From NCBI RefSeq assembly GCF_014692495.1, contig NZ_JACOIJ010000036.1, positions 1 to 32,546 of the forward strand: a DNA stretch of 32,546 bases. The letters are read 5' to 3'. Position numbers and translations under genes: made by a program. This document shows, in pieces, positions 8,845 to 17,321 of this stretch. Source of the stretch: Sphingobacterium litopenaei. Its GTDB lineage: Bacteria > Bacteroidota > Bacteroidia > Sphingobacteriales > Sphingobacteriaceae. Positions within the stretch are counted from its first letter, which is position 1, and every line of letters begins with the position of its first letter. The notes under the pieces are model-generated. The model had not been told where the DNA came from and made no database searches. It was given only the letters and a program-made list of their open reading frames with translations.

Positions 8845-10134
8845 AGACTTTCGAAATAACAATGCAGTGGATCCAGCTAACAATAATGACATTCCGGCAA
8901 TTATGATCGCAAATATTGCCTTTCCCTCCAAGTAATCTTGTATAAGAATACCACTGCACAATCCGACTAATATTTGTGGTACTGTTATGAATAAGTTGAA
9001 TATTCCGAAGTACAATCCAATTTTTTGATGCGGAATCAGTCGACTTAATAATGCAAATGGTGATGCCAATATACTTGACCAAGCTATTCCAATACAGATC
9101 ATGGGGATATATAGTAAATTAACATTATGGCAATTAAATACAACTAACAAACCTATTCCACCGATAAATAATGCAATTATGTGAGTCGTGATAACATTTG
9201 TTTTTTTATATAAATAGGGTAAAGCAAGGGAAAATAGACTTGCAGCCAAATGGTAGCATCCAAATAATATTCCTGTATAGTTGGCAGCATCAGCATACAA
9301 TTTTGATTGGGAAGAATAATCAAACTCAGCATAAATATGTTGGGCGATGGCTGGTGTCATATAAATCCAAACTAAAAAAAATGCAGCCCAGCTGAAGAAT
9401 TGTATTAATCCCAATTGCCACATTTTTTTAGGAATCTTCGGAAGAGTATAAGTATTGCTCGCTTTAGGTTGAGCAGCGGATAATGGATTTATATTATTTG
9501 AGGTAATGGCTTTCGCGGTGATTAAAACCGTAATTAACAATAAAGTTGCTCCGATATAAAAGGACCATTTTACATTGTCGGCAATCTGCTGTGATTCTGA
9601 AGTAGAACTAAAGGATAGAAATTTGTGTAATATATAAGGCAACGTTGATCCAATAATGGCTCCTATACTTATTAAAAAAGTTTGAATCGCAAATCCTTTA
9701 GGTTGCTGAAAAGTAGGGAGATAGTCTGTGACAGCCGCACGGAGTGGATGCATGCTGACATTAAAGGATAAATCTATGATTATTATCAGAAACGCACCTA
9801 TAAATAGTGGCGACCATAATGCGATAAGTAAATTCGAGTTTGGCAATGCATATAACGATAAAGCACACAAAATTCCACCTGTCAGAAGATAAGGAACTCT
9901 TGTACTTCTCGAATTTATATTTCTATCACTCCAATACCCGATTAAGGGTTGGATGACAGTACCTGAAAGCGGAGCTATAAGCCAAAAAAGTGAGACTTGG
10001 GTAAGATCAGCGCCATAATTTTGTAGTATGCGTGTTACATTTCCCGCTTGTAATGCAAAACCAATTTGTATACCTAAAAAGCCTATACATAATGAAGAGA
10101 TTTGTAGAGTGGACTTGGTAGTTTTTTCTTGCAT
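8833..10134 (-). CDS. MFS permease, SLC45/maltose-transporter-like
   Basis: 433 residues with about twelve hydrophobic segments. After a short cytoplasmic N-terminus the first helices carry GFALQAGNVTRILQNYGAD, and the loop after helix 2 reads GYWSDR (66-71) followed by RVPYLL, the pattern of the SLC45-like sucrose/maltose proton symporters common in Bacteroidota glucan loci. It should carry a disaccharide or short oligosaccharide from periplasm to cytoplasm, completing the route started by the outer-membrane SusC/SusD pair. It is divergent from susC, with the palindromic operator 109 bases upstream of its start, so one repressor could control both. Convergent with the LacI gene, sharing 12 bases. 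Substrate is inferred from family and context. Confidence 0.86.
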   Translation of the reverse strand: MQEKTTKSTLQISSLCIGFLGIQIGFALQAGNVTRILQNYGADLTQVSLFWLIAPLSGTVIQPLIGYWSDRNINSRSTRVPYLLTGGILCALSLYALPNSNLLIALWSPLFIGAFLIIIIDLSFNVSMHPLRAAVTDYLPTFQQPKGFAIQTFLISIGAIIGSTLPYILHKFLSFSSTSESQQIADNVKWSFYIGATLLLITVLITAKAITSNNINPLSAAQPKASNTYTLPKIPKKMWQLGLIQFFSWAAFFLVWIYMTPAIAQHIYAEFDYSSQSKLYADAANYTGILFGCYHLAASLFSLALPYLYKKTNVITTHIIALFIGGIGLLVVFNCHNVNLLYIPMICIGIAWSSILASPFALLSRLIPHQKIGLYFGIFNLFITVPQILVGLCSGILIQDYLEGKAIFAIIIAGMSLLLAGSTALLFRKSLKL

Positions 10135-10203
10135 AAAATTGGTTTGGAGCTAGTAATATAGAAACTTATTTTGAAAATTTCGAAATACTTTTTTTGAATA
10201 AAT

Positions 10204-10235
10204 TTTGGTTTAAATAAATTAAATTTCTATCTTTA
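10204..10235 (+). promoter_or_regulatory. Bacteroidota-type promoter of susCDE
   Basis: A -33 TTTG at 10204-10207 is followed after 20 bases by TATCTTTA at 10228-10235, seven of eight matches to TAnnTTTG. The predicted start falls at about 10240-10245, immediately before or inside the palindromic operator, leaving a leader of about 125 bases before susC. Confidence 0.65.
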
Positions 10236-10242
10236 TGCAACC

Positions 10243-10264
10243 TCTTTGGGAACGTTCCCAAAGA
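10243..10264. promoter_or_regulatory. Perfect 22-bp palindrome, predicted LacI-family operator
   Basis: Half-site TCTTTGGGAAC (10243-10253) is followed directly by its exact reverse complement, giving a central CG as LacI/PurR-type operators usually have. It lies just after the predicted -7 box of susC, where a bound repressor would block initiation, and in the divergent region shared with the permease gene. The only LacI-type gene in the window is two genes away. Confidence 0.8.
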
Positions 10265-10366
10265 TTGTGATAACCAAAAGGAAAACAAAAGTTATTATGT
10301 ATATGTTCTATTTATTGTAGAATGTTTACCTAAATACATCTATTTTATAAACCAAAAACTCAAATT

Positions 10367-13300
10367 ATGCAAAACTTTACATTTCGTAATTCGTTGCTTT
10401 TCTATTTGTTTTTGCTTCTCAACCTGTTTTCATTTTCTAGTTATGCTTCGTCGTATATACAGGCGAATTCTATTGCTGGGAAAATAACAGATGGGAATGG
10501 AGGAGCGGTAGTAGGAGCAACTGTAAGTATTAAAAATTCGGCTACCGCAACTTCTACAGATGCGAATGGTAATTATTTGTTGACTAATGTACCGCTGGGG
10601 AGTCAAGTAGTTATCGTGAATATGATTGGCTATGAGAAATCAGAAACTAATATCAATATCGTCGCGGGAGCAAATAAGTTGGATATTGCCTTAATATCAG
10701 CTTCTGATGAATTGGAAGAAGTCGTAGTCATAGGATACGGTACAGCGAGACGTAAACAAGTTACGGGCTCAATTTCCAGTGTTACGCCTGAGGAATTCAA
10801 TAGAGGTGTGGTGAGTTCTCCTGATCAATTGTTGGCAGGTAAGGTAGCAGGTCTAACGGTGAATAGATCTGGTGGAGATCCAACTGCTGGATCGACGATG
10901 CAATTGCGTGGACCTTCTTCCTTGACAGCGAGCTCTTCGCCCTTATATGTCATTGATGGAATAGTCGGCGCTAATATCGAATTGATTGCGCCAGATGATA
11001 TTGTATCGATGGACGTGATGAAAGACGCTTCATCAACAGCAATTTACGGTTCGCGTGCAGCTAACGGAGTTATTTTTGTGACGACCAAAAGAGGTAAAGC
11101 AGGCGCGCCTGTTCTTTCATACAGCGGGTATGCCGCATCAGAATCAGTTTCTAACCGTGTGAATGTATTAAGTGCTGCAGAGCATAAGGCTTTTGTCGAA
11201 GCAAATGGTCTTGCGGTAGCGCCGACTGAAACAGGCTTCGAAACGGATTGGCAAGATGCTATCACCAGAAATGGTGTGTCACACAACCACAATTTATCGC
11301 TGACAGGTGGAAGTGAAGGCACACGATACAATGCTTCTGTGAATTACTTTAACAATCAAGGTATTGTGAAACGTAGTGGTGTAGAAAAAATTGTTGCGCG
11401 TGTAGGCGTCGATCAAAACGCTTTTGAAGACCGATTGAAACTTTCATTTAATTTAGCAAATAGCATCAATACATCTACGCATATCGATTATGGTATTTTT
11501 AATGGCGCAGCGCGTTTTGTCCCGACTTCACCAATTATGACGGATGATCCAGAATATGCACAATATGGTGGCTATTTTCAGGTCGTAGGTCGTACAGGCT
11601 ATATGAATCCAGTTTCGATGTTAAACCTACGTGATGAAAACAGAAGTAATAACACGTTGCTTGGAAACTTCAAAGCAGATTTAAAGCTTGTTGATGGATT
11701 GGTTTGGTCGAATGTCTTGTCTTACCAACGTACGCATTGGGATAAGAATTATTATATGGCACGTACTGATTTTGATTCTTTCGCTTTAGGAAGAGGATTT
11801 GCAGATCGAACAGCCTTAAAACATATTGACAAGATTCTAGAATCTTATCTGAATTATTCCTTCACTGCTGATTTGCACACATTTGAGGCGATGGCAGGTT
11901 ATTCTTATCAAAAGACTAAGAATGATGATGGTCTTCGCGGTACATCTGTAGGCTTTATGTCAGATGATTTGTTGGATAATAATTTGAATTTGGGTTCTTT
12001 GCCCGAAGGGTACAATCCATACAGTGATTTTCCACACATCAAAGAATCATTATTAATCTCTGGTTACGGTCGTTTGGGGTATAATTACGACGAGAAATAC
12101 CTGTTAAGTGCTTCTATTCGTCGTGATGGTTCATCCAAATTTGGTGTGAATAACAGATGGGCAACATTCCCATCCATTTCTGCGGCATGGCGATTGACAC
12201 GTGAAGATTTCATGCAAAATCAACAATTATTTTCTGAATTGAAAATAAGAGCGGGTTATGGGGTATCGGGTAATCAAAATATCGATCCTTACCGTAGTAT
12301 TATTTTGTTTGGACCACGTGATGGACAATTTTTCTACAATGGTAAATGGGTAAATGCGTATGGTGTAAGCCAAAATGAAAATCCTGATTTAAAATGGGAA
12401 AGCACTTCCATGTTTAATGTAGGTTTGGATTTCGAATTGTGGAAAGGTCGTATTGGTGGTACAATTGAGTATTATAATAAAGAAACCAAAGACTTATTGT
12501 ATGAATACGATGTGCCGTCTCCTCCTTATCAATTCAATAGATTATTGGCAAATGGTGCAAGTATGAGTAATAAAGGAATAGAAGTGGTATTGAATGCGAA
12601 TGTATATTCCAATGAAAATTTCCGCTATTCCACTACCGTGAATTTTGCTAGAAATGTAAACGAAGTTGGCTCGCTTTCCTCTAATATTGAGAATATCGGT
12701 GTGTCACAACGTTATGAAGGAGGTATCGGCTTAGAAGGGTGGACTGGGCAAACGGCATCGATTGTATTGCCAGGTCAACCTTTAGGAACTTTCTATGTGG
12801 CTAAATATGTCGGTTACGACGAAGTTGCGAAACGTACTATTTACCAAAAACCTTCAGGCGAATTGGTAACGCAGGACCAAATTTCGGCACCAGACGATTA
12901 CCAAATTATGGGATATGCGCTTCCTAAATTTACTTATGGCTGGAACAACAATTTCAGATACAAAAGTTGGGATTTAAATATTTTCTTAAGAGGTGTATAC
13001 GGCAATCAAATTTTCAATGCTACACGTGCAGATTTATCAAGATTGCAACAGGCGAATGTGACTAACATTTCAAAAGACGCGTTAGAAGAAGGGATTTTTG
13101 AAACACCATTGATCGCGTCGAGCAGATTTCTAGAAGATGGTTCGTTTTTGCGCCTAGATAATATGACTTTAGGTTATAGATTCAACACAAGCCAAGCTAA
13201 ATATTTCAAACAAGCGCGATTGTATTTGACTGCACAAAACTTATTTACATTGACTGACTACACGGGCGTAGATCCAGAGTTGAGCTTAGGTGGATTATCT

Positions 13301-13372
13301 CCAGGTATTGATAATAGAAGCTATTATCCAAAAACTCGTTCGTTCATTTTTGGTGTCAATTTTACATTTTAA
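10367..13372 (+). CDS. susC: SusC-family TonB-dependent outer-membrane transporter
   Basis: 1001 residues, the usual size. A signal peptide (about 1-28, hydrophobic LLFYLFLLLNLFSFSS) precedes a carboxypeptidase-D-like regulatory domain (about 36-112: IAGKITDGNGGAVVGATV), a TonB-box-like EEVVVIGYGT at 117-126, the plug domain (about 130-245, with LRGPSSL and PLYVIDG) and the beta-barrel ending in aromatic FTF. It imports oligosaccharides captured by its SusD partner, driven by TonB. First gene of a susC-susD-susE operon with short gaps (12 and 2 bases). Preceded by a Bacteroidota promoter and a LacI-type operator. The symbol is used at family level; the SusE-type partner and the maltose-type permease suggest an alpha-glucan, but the substrate is not proven. 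Confidence 0.95.
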   Translation: MQNFTFRNSLLFYLFLLLNLFSFSSYASSYIQANSIAGKITDGNGGAVVGATVSIKNSATATSTDANGNYLLTNVPLGSQVVIVNMIGYEKSETNINIVAGANKLDIALISASDELEEVVVIGYGTARRKQVTGSISSVTPEEFNRGVVSSPDQLLAGKVAGLTVNRSGGDPTAGSTMQLRGPSSLTASSSPLYVIDGIVGANIELIAPDDIVSMDVMKDASSTAIYGSRAANGVIFVTTKRGKAGAPVLSYSGYAASESVSNRVNVLSAAEHKAFVEANGLAVAPTETGFETDWQDAITRNGVSHNHNLSLTGGSEGTRYNASVNYFNNQGIVKRSGVEKIVARVGVDQNAFEDRLKLSFNLANSINTSTHIDYGIFNGAARFVPTSPIMTDDPEYAQYGGYFQVVGRTGYMNPVSMLNLRDENRSNNTLLGNFKADLKLVDGLVWSNVLSYQRTHWDKNYYMARTDFDSFALGRGFADRTALKHIDKILESYLNYSFTADLHTFEAMAGYSYQKTKNDDGLRGTSVGFMSDDLLDNNLNLGSLPEGYNPYSDFPHIKESLLISGYGRLGYNYDEKYLLSASIRRDGSSKFGVNNRWATFPSISAAWRLTREDFMQNQQLFSELKIRAGYGVSGNQNIDPYRSIILFGPRDGQFFYNGKWVNAYGVSQNENPDLKWESTSMFNVGLDFELWKGRIGGTIEYYNKETKDLLYEYDVPSPPYQFNRLLANGASMSNKGIEVVLNANVYSNENFRYSTTVNFARNVNEVGSLSSNIENIGVSQRYEGGIGLEGWTGQTASIVLPGQPLGTFYVAKYVGYDEVAKRTIYQKPSGELVTQDQISAPDDYQIMGYALPKFTYGWNNNFRYKSWDLNIFLRGVYGNQIFNATRADLSRLQQANVTNISKDALEEGIFETPLIASSRFLEDGSFLRLDNMTLGYRFNTSQAKYFKQARLYLTAQNLFTLTDYTGVDPELSLGGLSPGIDNRSYYPKTRSFIFGVNFTF

Positions 13373-13384
13373 TACGTAAATAAT

Positions 13385-14941
13385 ATGAAAGCGAAAAATA
13401 ATAAACTACATATATTTCTGTTGGCTGGACTTACATTTTTTGGCGCCTCGTGTACCAAATTCGATGATAAAGTTTATTCATCTTACACAGAAGATACTTT
13501 TCCAAAAACGCCTGAGCAGTTTGTTGCGGTTACGGGGCCTGTATATACTTCGGCTAGGGGATATTTTGGGGATTACTTTGATTTACAGACCGCAGGCTCG
13601 GATGAAGTGATTATTCCGACACGTGGTGGTGACTGGTTTGATGGTGGTAAATGGCGTGATATGCATTTTCATACGTGGTCGCCGTCGCACGAAGTCGTTC
13701 GTAATGCTTGGAATTGGGGCTTCAATGCTATCGGTACATGTAATCGAGTGTTGAGTGTGTTGGAAAAATCTGAAGATTCAGAACAAAAGAACCAAACATT
13801 AGCAGAAATTAAAACTATGCGTGCTTGGTACTATTATTTGATGATGGATGCGTATGGAAATATTCCGTTGGTAACGTCTTTTGATACAGGTACGGAGTTG
13901 CCAAGTACAACGCCTCGTGCGCAAATATTTGAATTTGTTGTTTCAGAATTGGAGGAAAATCTACCGTTATTGAGTGAAGAAAAATCTTTAGCAACTTATG
14001 GAAGACCTACAAAATGGTTTGCGCACGCATTATTAGCAAAAACCTATCTCAATGCGCAAGTATACACAGGTACAGCGCAATGGAACAAAGTTGTAGAAAA
14101 TGCGAATGCTGTAATTGCGTCAGAGAAATATTCCCTAGAAAATGATTTCTTAGCTCAATTTAAAGCAGATAATGGTGCGGACAGTCCAGAACCAATTTTT
14201 TCAATTCCATTTGATGCATCAAGAGCAAAAGGTAATGCCTTATTCAACAAAGTATTGCATTATGCGCATCGCCAAACATTTGAGTTGAATGGTAATCCAT
14301 GGAATGGATGGAGTGCGCAGCCCGCATATTTCAATTTATTTGAAGATTTAGACAATCGTAAGCAACAATGGTTATATGGGCAGCAATATAATTCCACAGG
14401 TCAACCATTAATCTACAATGGGATCAATATAGTGATAAATCCTAATGGCTATAATCTATTGCCAGGTTCTGATTTTGATATTGGTGGCGCAGATGATGGT
14501 GGTCGTTTGGCGGGTGCACGCTGTGTGAAATACCAACCAGATAAAAATCACATTGGCAGTGATGCAGGTAATGATGTAGTGGTTTTCCGATTAGCCGATG
14601 TTTTATTGATGAAAGCTGAAGCTATCTTGCGAGGTGCAACAAATGGCACTGCTGCACAAGCTGTAGAAGCAGCTAATCAAGTGCGCAAACGTGCTTTCCC
14701 AGTTAATCCAGAGAAACATTTTACAACTGCAACATTGAATTTAGATGCCATATATAAAGAACGTGGGTTGGAATTTACATTTGAAGTAACGCGTCGAACA
14801 GATATGATTCGCTTCGGCAAATGGGAAGATGCCATGTTGTTTAAGCCAGCAAACACAGCAGAGACATATAAGCGCCTATTTCCAATACCAGCGACAGCGT
14901 TGGCAAATAACACAAATCTAACACCTAATCCAGGTTACTAA
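13385..14941 (+). CDS. susD: SusD-family glycan-binding outer-membrane lipoprotein
   Basis: 518 residues. A lipoprotein signal peptide ends in GASC with the lipidated cysteine at 23. The remainder is typical of RagB/SusD: an alpha-helical repeat scaffold (AWNWGFNAIGTCNRVL; KTMRAWYYYLMMDAYGNIPLV) and a C-terminal region with RLADVLLMKAEA and RTDMIRFGKW. Family members cap the SusC barrel and feed it glycan. It begins 12 bases after susC and ends 2 bases before susE. Aromatic residues that set glycan specificity are present but cannot be assigned without a structure. Confidence 0.94.
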   Translation: MKAKNNKLHIFLLAGLTFFGASCTKFDDKVYSSYTEDTFPKTPEQFVAVTGPVYTSARGYFGDYFDLQTAGSDEVIIPTRGGDWFDGGKWRDMHFHTWSPSHEVVRNAWNWGFNAIGTCNRVLSVLEKSEDSEQKNQTLAEIKTMRAWYYYLMMDAYGNIPLVTSFDTGTELPSTTPRAQIFEFVVSELEENLPLLSEEKSLATYGRPTKWFAHALLAKTYLNAQVYTGTAQWNKVVENANAVIASEKYSLENDFLAQFKADNGADSPEPIFSIPFDASRAKGNALFNKVLHYAHRQTFELNGNPWNGWSAQPAYFNLFEDLDNRKQQWLYGQQYNSTGQPLIYNGINIVINPNGYNLLPGSDFDIGGADDGGRLAGARCVKYQPDKNHIGSDAGNDVVVFRLADVLLMKAEAILRGATNGTAAQAVEAANQVRKRAFPVNPEKHFTTATLNLDAIYKERGLEFTFEVTRRTDMIRFGKWEDAMLFKPANTAETYKRLFPIPATALANNTNLTPNPGY

Positions 14942-14943
14942 TT

Positions 14944-15921
14944 ATGAATGTTATGAAAACAATATATAAATTTTTAGCAATTGGTTTATGTGGTCTACTT
15001 CTCTTAGGTATTAATGCCTGTAAAAAGGTAGAACATAGCATTGACGATCAAATTGTTTCAATAAATGAAAGTACAGTATCAACTATCCAGATAGGTAAGA
15101 AGCTGAAAGTAGGTTTCATAGCAATGAATGTGAATACCTTTGAATTTAGTATTGAGAAAGATGGAACAGTATTGCTTACAGAACAAATTGCGGTTGAGCC
15201 TAATCAAAATATTACAGAAAAAGAATTTAATATTCCTTTGGATGAAAGCTATATAGGAGAAGCAAACCTTAAAATAACCTATCAATCGGGGGGACAAACA
15301 GTGACTAAAACGCATCCAATAACCTTCGAAGAAAGTAATCCACAAATGTTTGTCGTAGGTGGGTCTACTGGAGCAGGTTGGGAACCTACCAATGCGGTAG
15401 CTATGACATTATATGGTGAAGATAGTAAAACTACATTTGAAACATTTGAATACTTGACTGCTGATGGAGGCTTTAAATTCTTACCAACAAATGTAGATTG
15501 GACAGGCGGATATGGTTTAGGAGATACTCCTGGAACTATTTCACAAGATGAAGAAGCGGGTAACTTGACTGTCCCTATCAATGGTTTCTATCGAATCCGT
15601 ATGGATGCTGAAAATCTAACCTATGAAACATCAAAACTATCAATGGGAGTGATCGGTGATGCTACGCCAGGTGGATGGGACAGCGATACGGATATGACTT
15701 TCGAAGGTGGAAAAGGAACTTATGTATGGAAAGTGTCTCTAAACTTAAAAGTTGGAAAAATAAAATTTAGAGCCAACGATGATTGGGCAATAAATTTCGG
15801 AGGAACTCCAAATGAAATTACACAAGGTGGAGCGGATATAGAGGTTGCTTCAGCTGGTTTGTATGATTTAACATTAGATCTTACTCCGGGAGCGTACACC
15901 GCAAAAATTGAGAAAAAATAA
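14944..15921 (+). CDS. susE: SusE/SusF-type starch-binding outer-membrane lipoprotein
   Basis: 325 residues. The signal peptide ends in GINAC (lipidated Cys26); a second ATG three codons in is an equally possible start. The mature protein splits into an N-terminal Ig-like region (about 30-130) and two similar modules at about 134-228 (FVVGGSTGAGWEP) and 232-325 (MGVIGDATPGGWDSD). Each has the G-x-GW turn and Trp residues (146 and 186; 245, 262 and 281) of SusE/SusF carbohydrate-binding modules. An Ig domain plus two modules is the SusE rather than the three-module SusF layout. It would hold malto-oligosaccharide at the cell surface for SusC/SusD. Two bases after susD, and followed by a terminator. 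Confidence 0.85.
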   Translation: MNVMKTIYKFLAIGLCGLLLLGINACKKVEHSIDDQIVSINESTVSTIQIGKKLKVGFIAMNVNTFEFSIEKDGTVLLTEQIAVEPNQNITEKEFNIPLDESYIGEANLKITYQSGGQTVTKTHPITFEESNPQMFVVGGSTGAGWEPTNAVAMTLYGEDSKTTFETFEYLTADGGFKFLPTNVDWTGGYGLGDTPGTISQDEEAGNLTVPINGFYRIRMDAENLTYETSKLSMGVIGDATPGGWDSDTDMTFEGGKGTYVWKVSLNLKVGKIKFRANDDWAINFGGTPNEITQGGADIEVASAGLYDLTLDLTPGAYTAKIEKK

Positions 15922-15928
15922 TAAACTA

Positions 15929-15955
15929 AAAATGGGTGATTTAATCACCCATTTT
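15929..15955 (+). terminator. Terminator hairpin of susCDE
   Basis: Perfect 11-bp stem (AAAATGGGTGA and complement) with loop TTTAA, ending in TTTT. It is identical over 27 bases to the hairpin at the epimerase stop (7765-7791), but here lies wholly outside coding sequence, 7 bases after susE. Confidence 0.78.
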
Positions 15956-15970
15956 ATATAGTTTTGAACT

Positions 15971-16084
15971 ATGAATACAATGTCTTGGGGAATTGGAAAA
16001 GAAGAAGTTATCGTACTTATTGTGATTGCAGTATTTTTGACTGCTGCTTACTTTTTCTTCTCAAAATTGCTGAAACGTAAATAA
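15971..16084 (+). CDS. Small single-span membrane protein, 37 residues
   Basis: ATG at 15971 opens a 37-codon frame: a short polar N-terminus (MNTMSWGIGKEE), one clear hydrophobic helix (about 13-30, VIVLIVIAVFLTAAYFFF) and a basic C-terminus (SKLLKRK). The positive-inside rule predicts the N-terminus outside and the C-terminus in the cytoplasm. It begins 15 bases after the susCDE terminator, and its stop abuts the stop of the convergent gene with no gap. I do not recognise a family. The clean helix and charged tail make it more likely than chance to be real; a leader peptide is another possibility. Confidence 0.5.
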   Translation: MNTMSWGIGKEEVIVLIVIAVFLTAAYFFFSKLLKRK

Positions 16085-16459
16085 TTAGTCTACTAAAAAG
16101 GCTTGTTCGATACTTTTGATTAATTGGATATCCGAAAAATAAATTAATCGTGCATCTTGAAAAGCTATTTCCTTAGCTTTCTGCTCAGCATTTAATGCAA
16201 ATTCTTGGAATATTTTGAAATGCTCTTTTCTTTGTTGAGGGTCTTTTGATTTGAATTGTTGAAGTTTATCGACCAAATCTTCGTTAATTTTTAATTCAAC
16301 TTTATAATTACTTGCCACTTGTTGGAACATTATTAACGGTTCTTTTTCACCTTGAAAATAAATAACAAAGGCCTCTAAGTTATTTTCATCTTTAATGATA
16401 TAAGCCTCAAATTCAATATTTCCTATTTTGATTTTATCAATTAGCAAGGGTGTGTTCAT
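16085..16459 (-). CDS. Conserved-looking cytoplasmic protein of unknown function
   Basis: 124 residues from the ATG at 16459 (MNTPLLIDKIKIGNIEFEAY). A TTG ten codons upstream is open, but the A-rich leader and the ATG favour the shorter form. No signal peptide or membrane segment. A beta-rich N-terminal half (IGNIEFEAYIIKD; LEAFVIYFQGEKEPLI) is followed by a charged helical segment (about 70-105, lysine- and glutamine-rich) and a short C-terminus. I recognise no domain. It meets the 37-residue membrane gene tail to tail with no gap, and has its own leftward transcription unit. Confidence 0.6.
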   Translation of the reverse strand: MNTPLLIDKIKIGNIEFEAYIIKDENNLEAFVIYFQGEKEPLIMFQQVASNYKVELKINEDLVDKLQQFKSKDPQQRKEHFKIFQEFALNAEQKAKEIAFQDARLIYFSDIQLIKSIEQAFLVD

Positions 16460-16559
16460 TTTTTTTCGGTTAGTTTTATTAGGAATCAAAATTAAATTTA
16501 TTTTCTTATACTCCGCGAAATCCCTTTAAAAATATATAACACATTTAGTGATTTTTCTT

Positions 16560-16567
16560 TATATTTG
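16560..16567 (+). promoter_or_regulatory. -7 box upstream of the lipoprotein gene
   Basis: TATATTTG is an exact match to the Bacteroidota -7 consensus, 34 bases before the ATG at 16602. No convincing -33 TTTG is seen at the usual spacing. Confidence 0.4.
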
Positions 16568-16601
16568 AATATGTTAATCTAAATAATAGTCTGTCGGTTA
16601 T

Positions 16602-17210
16602 ATGAACCACTATTTTTTATTGTTTTTCGCATTACTTGTTTTCTCTTCTTGTAAAAAAGATGAAACTATTGAAGATTCATTTGTAGGTGAGTGGAACTTC
16701 AATAATTATTATGAATATAATTATTGCTCTAATTGCCCAGATCCACAAGAAACTACTATAAACCGAACTGATGTAACTATGTCAGGAGCAATCTATAAAA
16801 AGATAATCTTTTTAGAAAATAAGGAAGTTAGGTTGTTGTTGAATTATCCTCATTATACAGCTAAAGAAGAAGAAAATAGAGGAACTTATATGTTGAAAAA
16901 TGACAGTATATTTTTCAATGTCAAAGAAGTTTATTTTGATGGAATGAAACAGACCATTTCAAATAATCTGTATATAGATCCTGAATTGACGAATACATTA
17001 CCTTTTGATCATTTACGAGGTAGATCTTTCAAATTTAAATTTAGTCTTCAAAATGATAAATTAGAGATTTTCCAACAAGATTATGACCGTAAAGGCAATA
17101 TAGTTTATACGAATATTCCGTCTAGACCTTCGAATCCAAATGCTGGTAATACCTTTAATGTTGAAACGAGAACAGCAAGAACAGAGAAAGTAACGTACCA
17201 ACGTAAATAG
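16602..17210 (+). CDS. Predicted lipoprotein of unknown function
   Basis: 202 residues with a compact lipoprotein signal peptide: hydrophobic LLFFALLVFSSC, lipidated Cys17, followed by KKDE, so the protein is exported and anchored in a membrane. The mature part starts FVGEWNFNNYYEY, resembling the opening strand of lipocalin-like domains in many Bacteroidota lipoproteins, and has a CSNC pair at about 42-45 that could form a disulfide or bind metal. The remainder is beta-rich with many polar residues. No specific family is recognised. It stands alone, with its own -7 box, between the sugar locus and the deoxyhypusine-synthase-like gene. Confidence 0.75.
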   Translation: MNHYFLLFFALLVFSSCKKDETIEDSFVGEWNFNNYYEYNYCSNCPDPQETTINRTDVTMSGAIYKKIIFLENKEVRLLLNYPHYTAKEEENRGTYMLKNDSIFFNVKEVYFDGMKQTISNNLYIDPELTNTLPFDHLRGRSFKFKFSLQNDKLEIFQQDYDRKGNIVYTNIPSRPSNPNAGNTFNVETRTARTEKVTYQRK

Positions 17211-17288
17211 TCTTTTTATCATTTGTTAAAAAATTGCTGCGAGGGAATGCTTTCCCAGGCTTAAGGGCTTTAAATAAATTTAAATCAG

Positions 17289-17296
17289 TACCTTTG
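17289..17296 (+). promoter_or_regulatory. -7 box of the deoxyhypusine-synthase-like gene
   Basis: TACCTTTG fits TAnnTTTG exactly, 25 bases before the ATG at 17322. The upstream -33 region is a weak match (CTTT near 17268). Confidence 0.5.
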
Positions 17297-17321
17297 TGCT
17301 ACTTATTAAAAATAGAAAAAG

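Noticed and set aside
8753..9082. Open frame of 109 codons overlapping LacI and the permease
   Set aside because: Runs in another frame across two well-supported genes and looks like random composition.
10177..10186. ATTTCGAAAT palindrome upstream of the permease as a second LacI operator
   Set aside because: Only 10 bp and unrelated to the half-site of the 22-bp palindrome; likely chance in A/T-rich DNA.
11044..11331. Open frame of 95 codons antisense to susC
   Set aside because: Lies wholly inside susC, has no upstream signals or recognisable domain; an ordinary antisense shadow.
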